A DNA stretch of 64,000 bases from Mangifera indica. Its lineage: Eukaryota; Streptophyta; Magnoliopsida; Sapindales; Anacardiaceae. Location of the stretch: NCBI RefSeq assembly GCF_011075055.1, contig NC_058146.1, forward strand, positions 4,402,001 through 4,466,000, given 5' to 3'. Numbering within the stretch: position 1 is the first letter of the stretch; every line of letters begins with the position of its first letter. The notes below the pieces were generated by a model. The model did not search any database. It was not told where the DNA came from and saw only the letters and a program-made list of their open reading frames with translations. The translations under genes were made by a program, and so were the position numbers. Below, in pieces: positions 41,501-53,903 of this stretch.

Positions 41501-43829
41501 GATTGGCATTATTTGGCCTCCTTTTTTATCTCGATAACCTGTTTGTAGATATTTATTATTTCATTCTTCATCCTTCAGGGTCTAATCATATCATAAATAT
41601 ATCTTTAGATTTGAGAATTTGAATAGAAGTAATTATTCCTTCTAGATGTCTTCTTAAAAATTTTCCCCAAACTCCATCTGTAGCAAGGAAAGCTTAGGAA
41701 ATTCTTGTTCTTACATTGTATCCTATGGCTGAAGATAGCTTACCAATTACTTGACTTTGGTCAAATCCTTAGCAACTGAGATTGGTTACTTTAGCATTTT
41801 GATTCAAAATCTCTCTTCATATTGGTCTGATCCTAGAGTATATCATTTCATGTTTGTGCACTTGCAGATTCTTCATTATCGGAATGGCTAGATAAGTTCT
41901 AAGTAAAAATATACTACATTTGACCCATGTACTACTCTTCATGGAATATAAAATATTTTAAGCATTATTTTCAACCATGAGACTGCCTGTAGTTTCCCAA
42001 CTATTAACTGTTCTTCAGGATACACAAGTAGGTAAAGTAGAATATGGTGGAGAAAAAAGCAAAGTAGATGTTCAAGATGAAGTTCACTCTGACGAGGGAT
42101 AATTTACTCTATTCGTTTCCACTGCTGTCACTCTTTTATTCTCTTGTAATAAACTTTGTTGATTTATTTTGCTATTATTAGTAAAACAATTCTCACTTTC
42201 ATATATATATATTTTTCAAGTGTGGGCAAGGAAGCATGGATGATGAGTTAAGCCCAGTTTGTGTATCTTCGCTTCTGGGCAGCCAGATTGAGGGAGTTGC
42301 AGCTGGACTATGGCACACTGTTTGCATTTCTGACGGTGGTGATGTGTACACATTTGGAGGAAATCAGTTTGGTCAGTTGGGAACTGGTGGTGATCAAGCA
42401 GAAGTATGCACTTTTTATTCTCTTATGCATCCCATTGATATCCATCCCTTTTACTTTTCCCTAAATATGATAAGGTCAATGAGAATTCTTATTGACCTAT
42501 CACAAGTCAATGACTCTTTCTAGATACTATCAAGATACATGGATTTGATTTTGAGATTTGATGGCTAAAATTACTGAAGGCCAAGCATCTTTTGTTTCTT
42601 CATACCATAATGACCAATCTCCCTAGGCTCCCTGATAGATTATTGTGTCAATAAAAGTATCTATTGCAGGAAAATTTACAGAAATTAACTTCAGCTCTGG
42701 TTAAATTTCTAAATCAGACTCTCCCCAGGCTGTTGGATGCTCCAAGTCTAAAAAATTTCCACGCAAAAATTGTCTCTTGTGGGGCTCGTCACAGTGCCAT
42801 GATTACTGGTATGTTGACAAAACATTTGCGAAAATCTCCATATTTGCTTTCCTAATAAACTGTAAAGCCACAAGGATATCAACTTTTTCTCAATGTAATT
42901 ATCTAACTTCTAAGAGGCACACATGAGTGTCAAAGTTAATAACCTAATTCAATGAAGAATTGCTTGTCATCTTGAAATAGTGACTAAATTAAAATGGGAC
43001 AACCATTAAAAGTAAATTTGGTCCATAATTTAGTCATGCAAAATGTTAAATGTCAACCAAGAACTTCCATGTGTAAAACAAACTAGATTGTTTTCCCCGT
43101 GAAGACAGGCAAGGAAACTTTGTTTACAACTCTAACCAGTTAAATAATCCAAGTAGGTGTGAAGGGAGGCTAAAACGTCTTCATTGCATTAATGGAGTTT
43201 ACAGTGTTACTTTAGCTGGTGGGATGATAATGTTATAACTTCAAATGGTTGGTAGATATGCCTGTTTTTGGTTTCAGTACTTGATTAGTCACTGAAATTT
43301 TCTTGACCTAAGTAGTTTAGGTGCTAAAATATACTTTTATACGAATTTGGTGCCTAGATAATATTAGACTTTTGGTTTCTTATGAATTTTGTTTACAAAT
43401 AGATTACACCTATTGACTTTTTTTCTTCTGTTACTTAAAGGGGATGGAAAAGTGTTCTGCTGGGGTTGGAACAAGTATGGGCAGGTATCATACTGAAACT
43501 GATCGGTTTTTGAATTTGAGGTGGATGGACACCACATTACACTGAAAATTTATTTTAGAGTACTCGCTCCTATTCTGCCGCATTAATTGATAAAATCATA
43601 ATTTTGAATTTGCATCATTCTGTTTGCTGATGTGTTGTCCAGATGCGTGGTATTGACTCATATAACTAAAATTATGATACTCTGAATCTCTGAGTTCATG
43701 AAACAGCTTGGCTTGGGTGATGTGATTGACCGCAACATTCCTTCTCAAGTTCTAGTCGATGGTTGTGATCCTAAAAATGTTGCATGTGGCTGGTGGCATA
43801 CCCTTCTTCTGGCTGAGTCACCAACTTGA
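38595..43829 (+). CDS. RCC1-repeat protein, TCF1-like (chilling/freezing tolerance family)
   Basis: Eleven exons join to 485 codons plus TGA: 38595-38799, 39347-39420, 39510-39594, 39746-39877, 39974-40210, 40382-40621, 40929-40972, 42221-42403, 42718-42808, 43441-43484, 43707-43829. The product is a seven-bladed RCC1 propeller. The blades show as repeated GxxxTWG / VWGWGYGGEGQLGLGS / TFGGNQFGQLGTG / FCWGWNKYGQLGLGD strands alternating with AAGWAHCASVT, AGGRHTLALS, CGGRHSAVIT, AAGLWHTVCIS, CGARHSAMIT and CGWWHTLLL. Between blades lies a Ser/Lys/Arg-rich insert (about residues 166-210, SSKRRKM), a possible nuclear signal. The Arabidopsis relative TCF1 is a nuclear, cold-induced chromatin-associated regulator of lignin genes. 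That role is inferred by homology and position. Exon 9 has an alternative in-frame acceptor at 42670. Convergent with the BPM gene. Confidence 0.92.
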
Positions 43830-45080
43830 GCTGAGCTATGAACTTCCTCAAGGCCTTGGCAACAGTTTTGTTAGGTTAGCAGTTGTTTTTATTGGTACAT
43901 TGGTTATATGTATATGCAACACAGTTGTATACATATACATAATGTGCTTTCTCTCATTCTTTCACGGTGGGAGAGGGATTTTAACCATGATTTGGCCTAT
44001 TAACACCAAATGCTAGGAAATGTTGGAATGGAATATTTTAGATGTACAACATAATTTGGGTCCATTGTGTATGTTTTTCCATGTTATACACTTTGGGCCA
44101 TCCAATGTAATCATAAGCCTTGATAAAGCTTTGTGTATCTGGATTAAGTTTAATGCAGGCTTGCTTTTCTTACATTTTTTTGTCATCTGAATTTCAGAAG
44201 TCTTTTGTTTTATATAGTTAAATTGGTTTCAAGTCCTGTTCTGACCCACTGGAATGCTTTACCAATTCTGAAATACAAACTGCGTAATGACATATTATCA
44301 TTTATATTCAAATTTATACTTATTATTTATACATATAATTTTATTGATTCTGAAATACAAACAGAATGTGGGTACTGAAAGAATCATCTTTATTTTTGCC
44401 CGCATAAAAATTAACCATGAATATATGAACAGGCTGCTTATTAAGACTTTTTTCCTCAGCTTATTAAGAGGGCTCTTTCCTTTGATTTGTGTCTCAATTC
44501 AAGTGAAAGTTTCAATGGAACAACTCGAGCAGCTGGCAGTTTAATGAATGATTATATATTAGGTATTATTGAATGATTTTTAGTTGGCTTTGCAGGCAAC
44601 CTAATCCTACATTATGGAAGTGCTTTTATAAAAGCCATCTGCCTGATTCAATATTGTAAAAAGTAACGAGGGTCAGGGACACGAGAAAAATATTCTTCCA
44701 AAGGAAAAAAGGGCAATAATTGTATCATTATATTTGACACAGCAAATTTTTTTTTTTCCGCATAGACGAAACACAAGATAAACTAACAAAATGTATCACC
44801 CAGCATTCCATTGTCAGGTGCTAAGAGTTTTTCTAGTTTCACATGCACAAAGATGTCCTCAAAAAAAATTTGACAATGGAGAAAGTCAGAGAGGAGAAAT
44901 TGTTCATTGATAATTCGATGAAAGGCACTGAGTTGAAATATCCCTCTCAGGAAAACATTACTGCTTTATGTAAAGGCAGACTAGTTTCTAAAATTAACAT
45001 GCAAGAAAATAACTTCATTTTTATTATCATCTCCATCCACTTACCCCTAGGTTTCTAGGATTTAAAAGCCACTTTGAGTC
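43830..45080. other. convergent spacer between the RCC1 and BPM genes
   Basis: It contains the 3'UTRs of two tail-to-tail genes. No other gene or clear repeat was recognised. The sequence is moderately AT-rich with short open frames only. Confidence 0.5.
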
Positions 45081-48000
45081 CTAAAACCGCCTTCGAATTC
45101 TCCTGCCATTAGGATTTGCTGCTTCTGCAGCTGCACCATCTGCTGGTGGATCTAGCCCGTACATACTGCTGCTGCTGCTGCGTTTTCTACCTGAAGCCAT
45201 GCTTGAGTTCTCATCGCCCGAAGCCAATGTCTTTAAGAGCTCAGACAACAATGATGGGCAGCTCTCCTCCAAATGCTTAAAACCTTCTGACTGCATTAAA
45301 GCTACAGCACACCCGGAAAAGGCACTTAGCTCCTCAAGATAATAACAAATAGCAACTATGCATATAATAGAAGGGGTAAAACACTAGAATATATGTATAG
45401 TTACAAATTTCAGATTGTTATCCATAAGGATGTCTGTGAAGCAGTCATCCAGTGCACACAGGTATATGCACTTACAAAAAAAATGGACCACATTTGGCAA
45501 CAATGTATAAATAATTTAGTATCAGTATGTAATAGCTGAAACTATTGAATGCCAACAAATTTGACACAAGTTGAATCCAACTGAAGATCAAGCGGCATAT
45601 CCAAAGTCCCCACAATCAAAATACACACAAGATAACTTGTTGGTTCAGAACAGACTGCCACTCTATTGGTGAACATATTGACTTGATAAATGGGACAGTC
45701 AGTGATTGTTATGACATTTTAAAAAATTGGTAAGTTTATAGACCACTTTAAAATCTTTATTTTTTCTATCAGCAGTTATATATGAGTTCAGTATTACTAT
45801 TACACAAGTTCGGCAATTATTATGACATTTTACAGAAAATTATAGGATTCTAGATATCTTTAAGATTGTGCCACTATCTTTAATTTCAAAAATCAAACCC
45901 ATATATGAGTTATTAGCGTAAGTTAAACTAGCCAATTGTTACGACAGTTTTCCATAAAATGATAAGATCTAGACAGCTTTAACGCCTGGCATTCTCCCTT
46001 CAGCATTTTAAAAGAGTAACAGACTATTCCCATAAGAGAGCAAAGACGGAAAGGACATCTTAATACAGTGAGTGCAAGAGAATGAGTCAATTTGCTTCTC
46101 TAATTGGAATTGATGACACATATTTGGAAACTCATTTCCATTAAAATTTTAGACACAAATTAATGAATACTTAGAAATTTTCATGAACTCTTATGAATTA
46201 AGTATGCATGAATTTTCTGAGAAATTCCCAAGAATTAAGTATGTACAGAACTCAGAGAAACTCTGATGAATTAGTTATGCATGAGAAAGCATCAAGCATA
46301 CTTTCACGGATTTAAAAATAAAAAACTAAAATTGACATAACCTGAAATTTGCACCGGTCACTATCTATGAACAACACGCACCTCCCAAGTTTGCTGGAGT
46401 TGCAGCGTATTTCAGGCAGATAGCCTTAAGTTGCGGACAATGGTGTTGCTCAGCTAGAGCAAGCGTTGTTGCCACTGTGTCAGCATTGAGTTCCTCGCAC
46501 AATTTTGATTCACATAACAATTTCAATCGATCTAGATTATAAAGGTCTGCTGCAGCTAACAGATGCTGTACCATGTTGGTCGATGTGCACATAGATGTTG
46601 AGCCAGTAATTTCATATACGCCAGGAAGTTTGTCGGTGTAAATGAACAGAAGCATTGCCTAGAATAACAGATAAGAGACCCATTTAATATGCTTGCTCTT
46701 GACATAATGATAAATTGTGCAGATAATTACTTAATAGTTCAAATTAGTAAAACATCACTATTAATGAAACCTTGTAACGATACAGCTGGAAAGCCAACTT
46801 ATATAGACTATGCATGTTTCTGAAGCAACAGAGCAACAAGAAAAGACTAGAAACAGGCAAAACTTATGCAACCAACATAACATTCCTCGTTCATAAAAGC
46901 AAAATTCTCAAGAAGTTAGGGTGCATTTGGTTCGAATAATCTTTTATAACAAAAAATGAAATATTACTGTAAAAATATATTATTTAGAAGATTGTTTTTT
47001 TTTGGGGGGGGGGGGGGGGGGGTGGGGGTTGTAAGTAAAATAAATCTTTTAAAATTGATAAAAAGGATCTAACTATTGGGTAATAAAATATTTCGGAAGC
47101 CACTCTAATTTTACAAAACTAAAATATTTTTAAGATTGTTTAAAAGATTACTGAATATAAATTATTACAATATTTTGTAAAATTGATATAAATAAATAAT
47201 TATTGCGTTTAATTAACAATAATAAAATAATACTAAAATATTTTTTTTACTTAAATATGTTTGAAAGATTACTAAATATAAATTATTGTGTTTGCTCGAA
47301 TATTTGTTTTGTGTGTTTTCTAAAGTATTTTACATCTTAATAATATATTAGGCTGTTTTAGTTGTCAAATTATGAAATTAATTAATTAAATTATTTTTTT
47401 TTCCAAGTTGTTATCTTATTGCCAATGTAATTTCATCTAAAATATTTTTTCATATTACTTGTTATTTTAATTGAAAATAAAATTATTTTTTGTTTTAAAA
47501 ATTTAATAAATAAAGATAAAATTGTAACAAAATTAAAATTATATTGATAATTTTTTAATGTCTAAGATGAATGAAATAATCAAATTTTCTCTTATATTGT
47601 CACATTACCTATGGTAATCTTTTATTATTTGACAAACCAAACAAGGTAATGTCAAAAATAAAAGATTGATTATCATAAATGCCCCCTTAAGGGATAATAT
47701 TTATGACTTACCACAAAAACAAAGAGTTAGAAAATAAAATAATAAAACATGTTCTAAGAAACAAAGTCAAAAACATTGAAATTGTTCCTTTCACTTTAAG
47801 TATGATGATTTTTAAATATATTTTTTTCATGTTTAAAAAGATACTAAATATTTCAAACTTCAGAATTGATATAACTCAATCTTAATCATTCTTCAAAATT
47901 CTGTTCATTCCATTCGCAATTTCCATTCACAGGCAACATATTTTTCCTTCGAGTTTTGCTTTCTTTAGCCTTCATTAAGAACCCTACAGTACTAAGATCA

Positions 48001-49974
48001 GATATAAGGTAAAGGAGGAACAGTCACTCAGCCTGAGGTTCTCAGTAGTCTTCAATTTTTTTGTTCATATTCAACAAGACATTGGATCATTAATTGAAGA
48101 CAAGGATTCTAGTTAGTAAAAGAGATGAAGGTATTGTACAATGAGTAATTAGACCATACTATAAGAAGAAACTCTTCTATACTCAAGACACCCTAGGAAA
48201 CAAAGATTTCATTGGCTGCAAAAACATGCTTGTTTTTCTCATTTTGTATTTTTCTGATGTAGAGACGGAACTATGAAAGAACTATATAGAACATTACCTT
48301 GAAAATTGAGGGGTCAAAATCCTTCACAGTGATTTTATCCAAGTTGCGATCCCCCACAAGACCATAAAATTGAGCTCTAAAAACAGGAGAGCGAGCAGCA
48401 AGTATCAACTTATGAGCTTTAAATGTTTCATCCCCAACCTGAAAAGTTATGTTGCAACCAATTTCAGATTCTAGCAAATCCTTAAGCCCCTGACCCATGT
48501 CTGATGGTGGTACAGGTATGGAATACTGTTTTGGTCCCTCAAGGCGATTTCTAACAACTCCAACCGCGCAGTTCATGATAAGGCAATCATCCTTTATATA
48601 ATCAGAAGTCTCTAAAACTGTTCTTCTAAAGAAACGCTTGTAACCCCTGAAACAAATTCAAGAAAGTTAAATAATGATAATAATCAAAGTACAACTTTGT
48701 AACTAAATATAACATCTACACAGACATTCTATAAGGAAGCAGAAATTTTGAACTTAATAAGAAAGAATCAAACAACATATAGTCAATAAGCTTTCTCAAC
48801 CAACACAAAATTGCAATTAACAAAATGGGGCCATTGAAGCAACCAAAATTTAATAAACTATACCCTATTAAAGGTTACACCACACAGGACCAAAAAAATG
48901 CACCACGCAAATCAAATTGCCTCTGGTATAATAACAATTATTTGATTGAATATTTCATCACATTTGCTACTGAAAGCTTATAAATTCTAATCTCACAAAC
49001 AGTCAAACCCAAGTCTCCAAATCACCTTTTCTAACCATGGTCGAGAATGTCAATGTACACAAATTAATTCATATAAACCAAGTCTCAGTCCCAAACTATG
49101 GTTAAGCCACAGGACTCTTCTTTTCCTCCACTTTGTTCCCTAACCAAGACTACATTATCTGTAAGCCGTTTATAACCTAATACTTTTACAGCAATTATAC
49201 TTCCACCCACCATGTAGTTTTAAGAAAAAAAAGCCAAATACAAATGCAAAAAAAGTTGTAATAAGTAATCACATAAACACTAGAACCACAATATGAATCA
49301 CTAAAACTCTCCAAGCAAATACACTCGTCATAACGAAGCCCCATTTCTAGTCACAAACCAACATAGTAACATAGAAAAAGAAAATAAATAAATAAATACA
49401 TATTAAAAGAGCGGTCACAATAATCATATAAACAAATAAACCCAGTTCACCAAATTATCCAAACTTAATCCCATTTCTAATTACGAACAATCATTGGAAA
49501 CATAAGAAAAGTAAAACATAAAATTTAAATAAACAACTAAACCCACTTCACCAAATTATCTAAACAACAAATTCACAAAAATCAATTAGAAAATAAAAAT
49601 TACCACATGCTGCCCCGATACTTCAATGTATAAGGTCCGCCTTCCAACGCCCGATCAAAGTGACTATGAACTTTATGCTTCCCTTTCCCACTTTGGTCAA
49701 TCAAAGTCAACTCAAACAACGCCCTCACGTCTGTACCTTCACTCGCCAACGCAATGAAAACCGACACATACGCCGCATTATCTTCAGGATTTTTACCATC
49801 AGGGTAAAAATAAATCGCCCAATCGTAACCGCCCACCGTAAACACGTCGCTCGATATACACTTTCCGGCGCCCATTCCCTTCGCCAACGAGTAACCTTTA
49901 ATCGTAAACTGGTGGGAGCCGTTCACCGTCTCGTTGATTGACTTTGACGTCGATTCTTTCTCCAAATTATCCAT
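45081..49974 (-). CDS. BPM: BPM-type MATH-BTB protein, substrate adaptor of CUL3 ubiquitin ligases
   Basis: Minus-strand exons 49604-49974, 48298-48646, 46382-46658 and 45081-45301 join to 405 codons plus TAG, matching the plant BPM family (about 400-465 aa). BPM proteins bind substrates through MATH and cullin-3 through BTB, sending transcription factors and PP2C phosphatases for degradation. The MATH domain covers about residues 15-145 ([39 protein letters not shown]). BTB covers about 185-310 ([42 protein letters not shown]). A BACK-like helical region follows ([18 protein letters not shown]). The C-terminus has a serine run and an RRIRRRF tail, a likely nuclear signal. No upstream in-frame ATG exists before a stop, so 49974 is the start. 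By position it resembles Arabidopsis BPM3. The 1.6-kb second intron carries a MITE-like element. Confidence 0.95.
46928..47692. mobile_element. MITE-like element with TTA flanks in a BPM intron
   Basis: The left end reads TTA|GGGTGCATTTGGTTCGAATAAT. The right end reversed reads TTA(A)|GGGGGCATTTATGATAATC, so the termini are imperfect inverted repeats. A TTA lies outside each end, which would fit a PIF/Harbinger target-site duplication. The interior is AT-rich with no transposase. It contains a 19-base G run at 47004-47022. Confidence 0.5.
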
Positions 49975-50174
49975 GATTTCATCAAATTTCACCGTCTCCG
50001 TAATTGGTAAATTTGAAATTCAAGAAATCAGCACCATAAATTCTTGATTCTGCAACAACTTGTAAAAAAGAACAAAAAAACCTAATTCTGATAGAATTTA
50101 GGAACCGCACCTTAGCGTTAGGGTAATTTCGCTCGTAAAATGAGAATCGAAGATACAGTGGTGATGGAGCTGCG

Positions 50175-50490
50175 ATTTTAACAGTGTTGACAGAATCTCC
50201 AATGGAGAGAGGTCATGAAGAGCATTAGATTTTGTGGGAAGTGAGCTGTTCTGCCTTTGTTATAATATAATAATAAATTTAAAGTAAAAAAATTAATTTT
50301 GGGCTTTTTTGGAAGGAAAATTAATTAAAATAATTTAATTTTTGGAAAATTAATTAATTTAAACAATTTTTTAATTATATTATACAACTTTAACCTACTT
50401 TTTATGTTTATACAAATGTAATCAAGATCTAACTTTATACCTATTTTACCCTCATCTTGAATCTTAAAAATAATAACATAAATGTTTATT
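50175..50490. other. BPM upstream region and start of repeat-rich gap
   Basis: Positions 49975-50230 are the likely 5'UTR and promoter of the minus-strand BPM gene. From about 50390 the sequence pairs, reversed, with 52060-52130 (see the inverted-end element). No gene seen. Confidence 0.45.
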
Positions 50491-52135
50491 GTATAAACAG
50501 TATCCATGAATAGTATCTATGAACACGGTCTATAAATAATATCCATGAGCAATACCCCTAAACAATGTCTATGAATAGTATTACGACCATCCTTCTATCC
50601 TAAATAGTATCTATGAATAACATCTCCTATAAACAGTATTTATGAATAATTTTGTAAACAGTATCCATGAATAACATCTCTTATAACAGTATTTATGAAC
50701 AATTTTGTAAACAGTATTTATGAATAGTATCATATCTATGTCTACACTTAAAAATACTTATAAATATCATCCATTAGAAGTATAGTATTTGGTAATAGTA
50801 TCGTGCCTACTTGCCTATCCCACTCCTACACACTTAGTATTTTTTCTTTTAATAGAAAATCAAAATATTATATTTCAATATCAAATCGAAGTATTACATT
50901 TTTAATATATAAAAACTGGACATTCTTTCATTTTAATGTAAATAAATAATTCTTATACCTAAATTAATTACAAAACAATAAAAAAAACCACAATTTACAT
51001 ATTAACAAAGTATAATTCATTACTTCACAAAGAAATCTTGTAATTTCAATTTTAAGTCTTCAAACAAAATATCAAAAAATATAATGAAATGTTATTTATT
51101 TAGACTAAAATAATTTTGATAAAGGTTTTCATAGATTTTGAATTGATTTTTGAATGAAAACAAGTTTGAGAAGCTAAGATTTTAAAGTTTCGGATCAGGG
51201 TAAAACGAATATCAAATTGGGATCTTAGTTATATTCATATAATACATAAAAATATATATATATTAAAATTGTATAATATGATTAATAAATGGTTAAATTA
51301 GTTAATATCCCCTAATTGTAAGTTGTTTAAAGATATTAATCAACAATATTCATTTTAAGAATCCTAATTATTTAAACACTTTTTTACCCACAATTAAAAA
51401 AAATAAATTCGGCTTCAATTAACATAAATAAATTTTTAAAAGTTTTGAGGTTTACAGAAATATATAAAAGCATAAGGGACGTTTTAATATTTTATAAATA
51501 TATATCATCACGTGGAATTTTCATTGTGATGATATAAATTTGTAAAACAACAAAAGACCTTAGATTTTTAGATATTCACTAAAATTCCTCAAAAGTTTCA
51601 AAATTATATTTTAACCCATTCAGCTCACGAACCTCACTTTCCATGTTTTTTGTACTTACTCCACCTATCCTGCTAGAATACTTGATATAAGACACATTAG
51701 AAACTCGTACGACTTGATATAAGACCTTAAAGAACACACTTGATAACTCATACAACTTCTACTTCAATTTTAAATCATATATTAAAAAGTATATTTATAA
51801 TTTATATTAATAATAACAATAATTGAAATACAACTGAAAAATATAAGTTTAGGACAAAAAATAAATGATAGAATCGATTAATCTTATCTACCATCACTCC
51901 TACATTAAAAAATCTTAAAGTTTTAGGTAAATTATTAAAACACATTAAAAATATAATGAAATGTTTACTTGGGGTAAGATGGACTTTTTGTTGAAATTTT
52001 TTATTTTTACTGAATTTAAGATAAAGCTGTGGAGAACAAAGTCTTTTGGTTGCGACTTGTAAGGTTATTGATGAGGGTAAAATGGGTATCAGGTTGGGCT
52101 TTTGATTATATCCGTATAATCATTAGAACGTCGGC
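50390..52135. mobile_element. possible element bounded by inverted GAGGGTAAAAT-type repeats
   Basis: The left end, read in reverse, contains GATGAGGGTAAAATAGGTAT followed by GTTAGATCTTGATTACATTTGTATAA. The sequence at about 52072-52122 reads GATGAGGGTAAAATGGGTAT, then CAGGTTGGGCTTTTGATTATATCCGTATAA. A third, direct copy of the same words occurs at about 51195-51245. Together they suggest a decayed element of about 1.7 kb, or nested copies of one. No open frame of note. Confidence 0.4.
50496..50733. repeat. degenerate minisatellite of AACAGTATCCATGAATA-type units
   Basis: More than ten imperfect repeats of the word (A)ACAGTATYYATGAATA, spaced irregularly at about 15-30 bases. A longer unit, AACAGTATTTATGAAYAATT plus TTGTAAACAGTAT, occurs twice near 50630-50715. 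Non-coding. Confidence 0.7.
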
Positions 52136-52304
52136 AATTTCGTTTATACCACTTATAATTTGATTTTTAATTAATTTTTCTAATTTAAATATTCATATCT
52201 AGTCCTAACCTGTTGCGGGGCTTAGTCTAAGTAAATGTCGGTTCAATCGATACTAACTAATTGAACCTTAAACCGTACTATGTTAACATCAAAAATAAAA
52301 TTTT

Positions 52305-52480
52305 AAACAGATACTATTATATATATATATTTTTTAAATAAATAAATAATATATTATTATATAATTAGATATTATATTATTTTTAATTTAAAATTATTTA
52401 ATAATATAATAATATATTATTTATATATTTAAATTTTATACTAAAAATATATACATAAAATTCTATCGCTATACATTTTT
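52305..52480. repeat. AT-only palindromic repeat, possibly the dispersed MITE-like family
   Basis: Nearly pure A/T sequence in which AATAATATATTATTATATAATTAG on the left mirrors TTATTTAATAATATAATAATAT on the right around a TTTTTAATTTAAAATT centre. The arrangement is like that of the better preserved copy at 33984-34150. Confidence 0.4.
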
Positions 52481-52639
52481 ATACCAGAAAAGTGAAATCT
52501 TTAATGGGGAAGTAATTGTTACATTGATTTTATATCAACCTCAATCGGAAGTCTCAGTCTCAACCTTTTTTCTCCTCTCTTCTCCGTATTACAGTTGCTT
52601 AGGTCTATGATACATGGATGCATTTAATCTTCACCGCAA

Positions 52640-53060
52640 CAAATTGACAAAATTTATGATCAATGCATGACTATGTTAAGTGAAGTGTAGAAAAAGCCAA
52701 TGCAAGTATGAACATCAGTTTGTAGAAGGCGATGTATCTTACTTGATCGACGACGAGGGAAGTGTAAAGAGAAACTGGGTTGTCGGCAGTTTCTGGCGTG
52801 TCTGCACGAATGGGTTTGCTCGCTTCTCTTCATATTGTTTACACAGAGTTGTACTGCCGATCTTGATGTCTCGGTCTCAACTTCAATCGAAATCATTGAA
52901 GGTGTTGGGACTGTCGAATCAACTCAGCTTTGCAGTTCGCACTTCACAGTCACACACAGTTCACCAATGGCAAATCCCACAAATGGATTTAGGGATTTCA
53001 ATAGTTCAATGTCATAGTTTTTAATCGAAGATTCGAAATCACAGAAGATTTATGTGTCAA
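52640..53060. other. gene-like patch of unknown identity
   Basis: This 400-base patch has markedly higher GC than its surroundings and overlapping open frames on both strands (52680-53024 plus, 114 codons; 52660-52896 minus, 78 codons). I recognise no domain in any frame. It could be the exon of a small gene, a transcribed non-coding RNA, or a processed fragment of a gene outside the window. The + strand frame 52835-53017 includes a Ser/Thr-rich stretch that ends at a TAG. Confidence 0.3.
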
Positions 53061-53900
53061 TGGCGAGTGTTAGCGGCTTTCAAGTTTAGGGATTTTATTA
53101 TTTTAGGATTTATAAGATTACACACTAAACATAATTTTCATGGGTGACTTCACGGTGTTATTAAAATTTTGTACACCGATTTTGTCTTTCACGCGCTACG
53201 ACAGGTTTCTCTTTTAAAGTTTCGGCCCTTTAGGATAAAAACACTTAAAAAAAAATTAGACTTGGTAATTGATATTTGAAGTTTTAATATTAATGTGATA
53301 AATTAAATTACTTATATACTCATCTGTTAATATTTAAATGACAAAAATGCCCTTTTACCCACGCAACAACAACTACTCTCAACTTTCCCATTATAATACC
53401 CCCTTTTCGAAGTTCTGTTCTCCACAGTAAGAACCATCACTGACTTATAACTGAACCATCAATAGAGTTATGTCCATTCATGAATATATATTAGGCTAAT
53501 GTTAAGGCTGGAGCAAACCAAGAGACAACTCATTAATGAAATTACAGGATTGTCAATGGAGCATTATATTAGCTAAAGCTTTGCATGTATTCTTCCTGAA
53601 TTCAGGTAAATAAGAATTGAATTACATATTCATCAATTTAAAAATGAAATGCAATGTTGTGTTTTACAGGTAAATTATATGGAAGGCTTTCATTCCATCA
53701 ATAATGATTTGAATCCTACTTGGGGCTTATCGTATGTACAGTGGTAGATAATCACACAAATGAAACAAATCTCTATGAGGCAATAAAATTTCAATGAGAA
53801 TTTGCACTCCATTCATCTATGTGAATTTCAAGAAGGGACATTGGCCCATGTTGTCAACCGCTTCTCAAATGACAAACACAGCATGGATTTGAACTCCTCT
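53060..53900. other. spacer downstream of the PMT gene
   Basis: Contains the 3'UTR of the minus-strand PMT methyltransferase gene in its right part. AT-rich, with no gene or obvious repeat seen. Confidence 0.45.
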
Positions 53901-53903
53901 TGT

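Noticed and set aside
44287..45058. Short + strand frames between the RCC1 and BPM genes
   Set aside because: They lie in or near convergent 3'UTRs, are AT-rich, and have no family resemblance.
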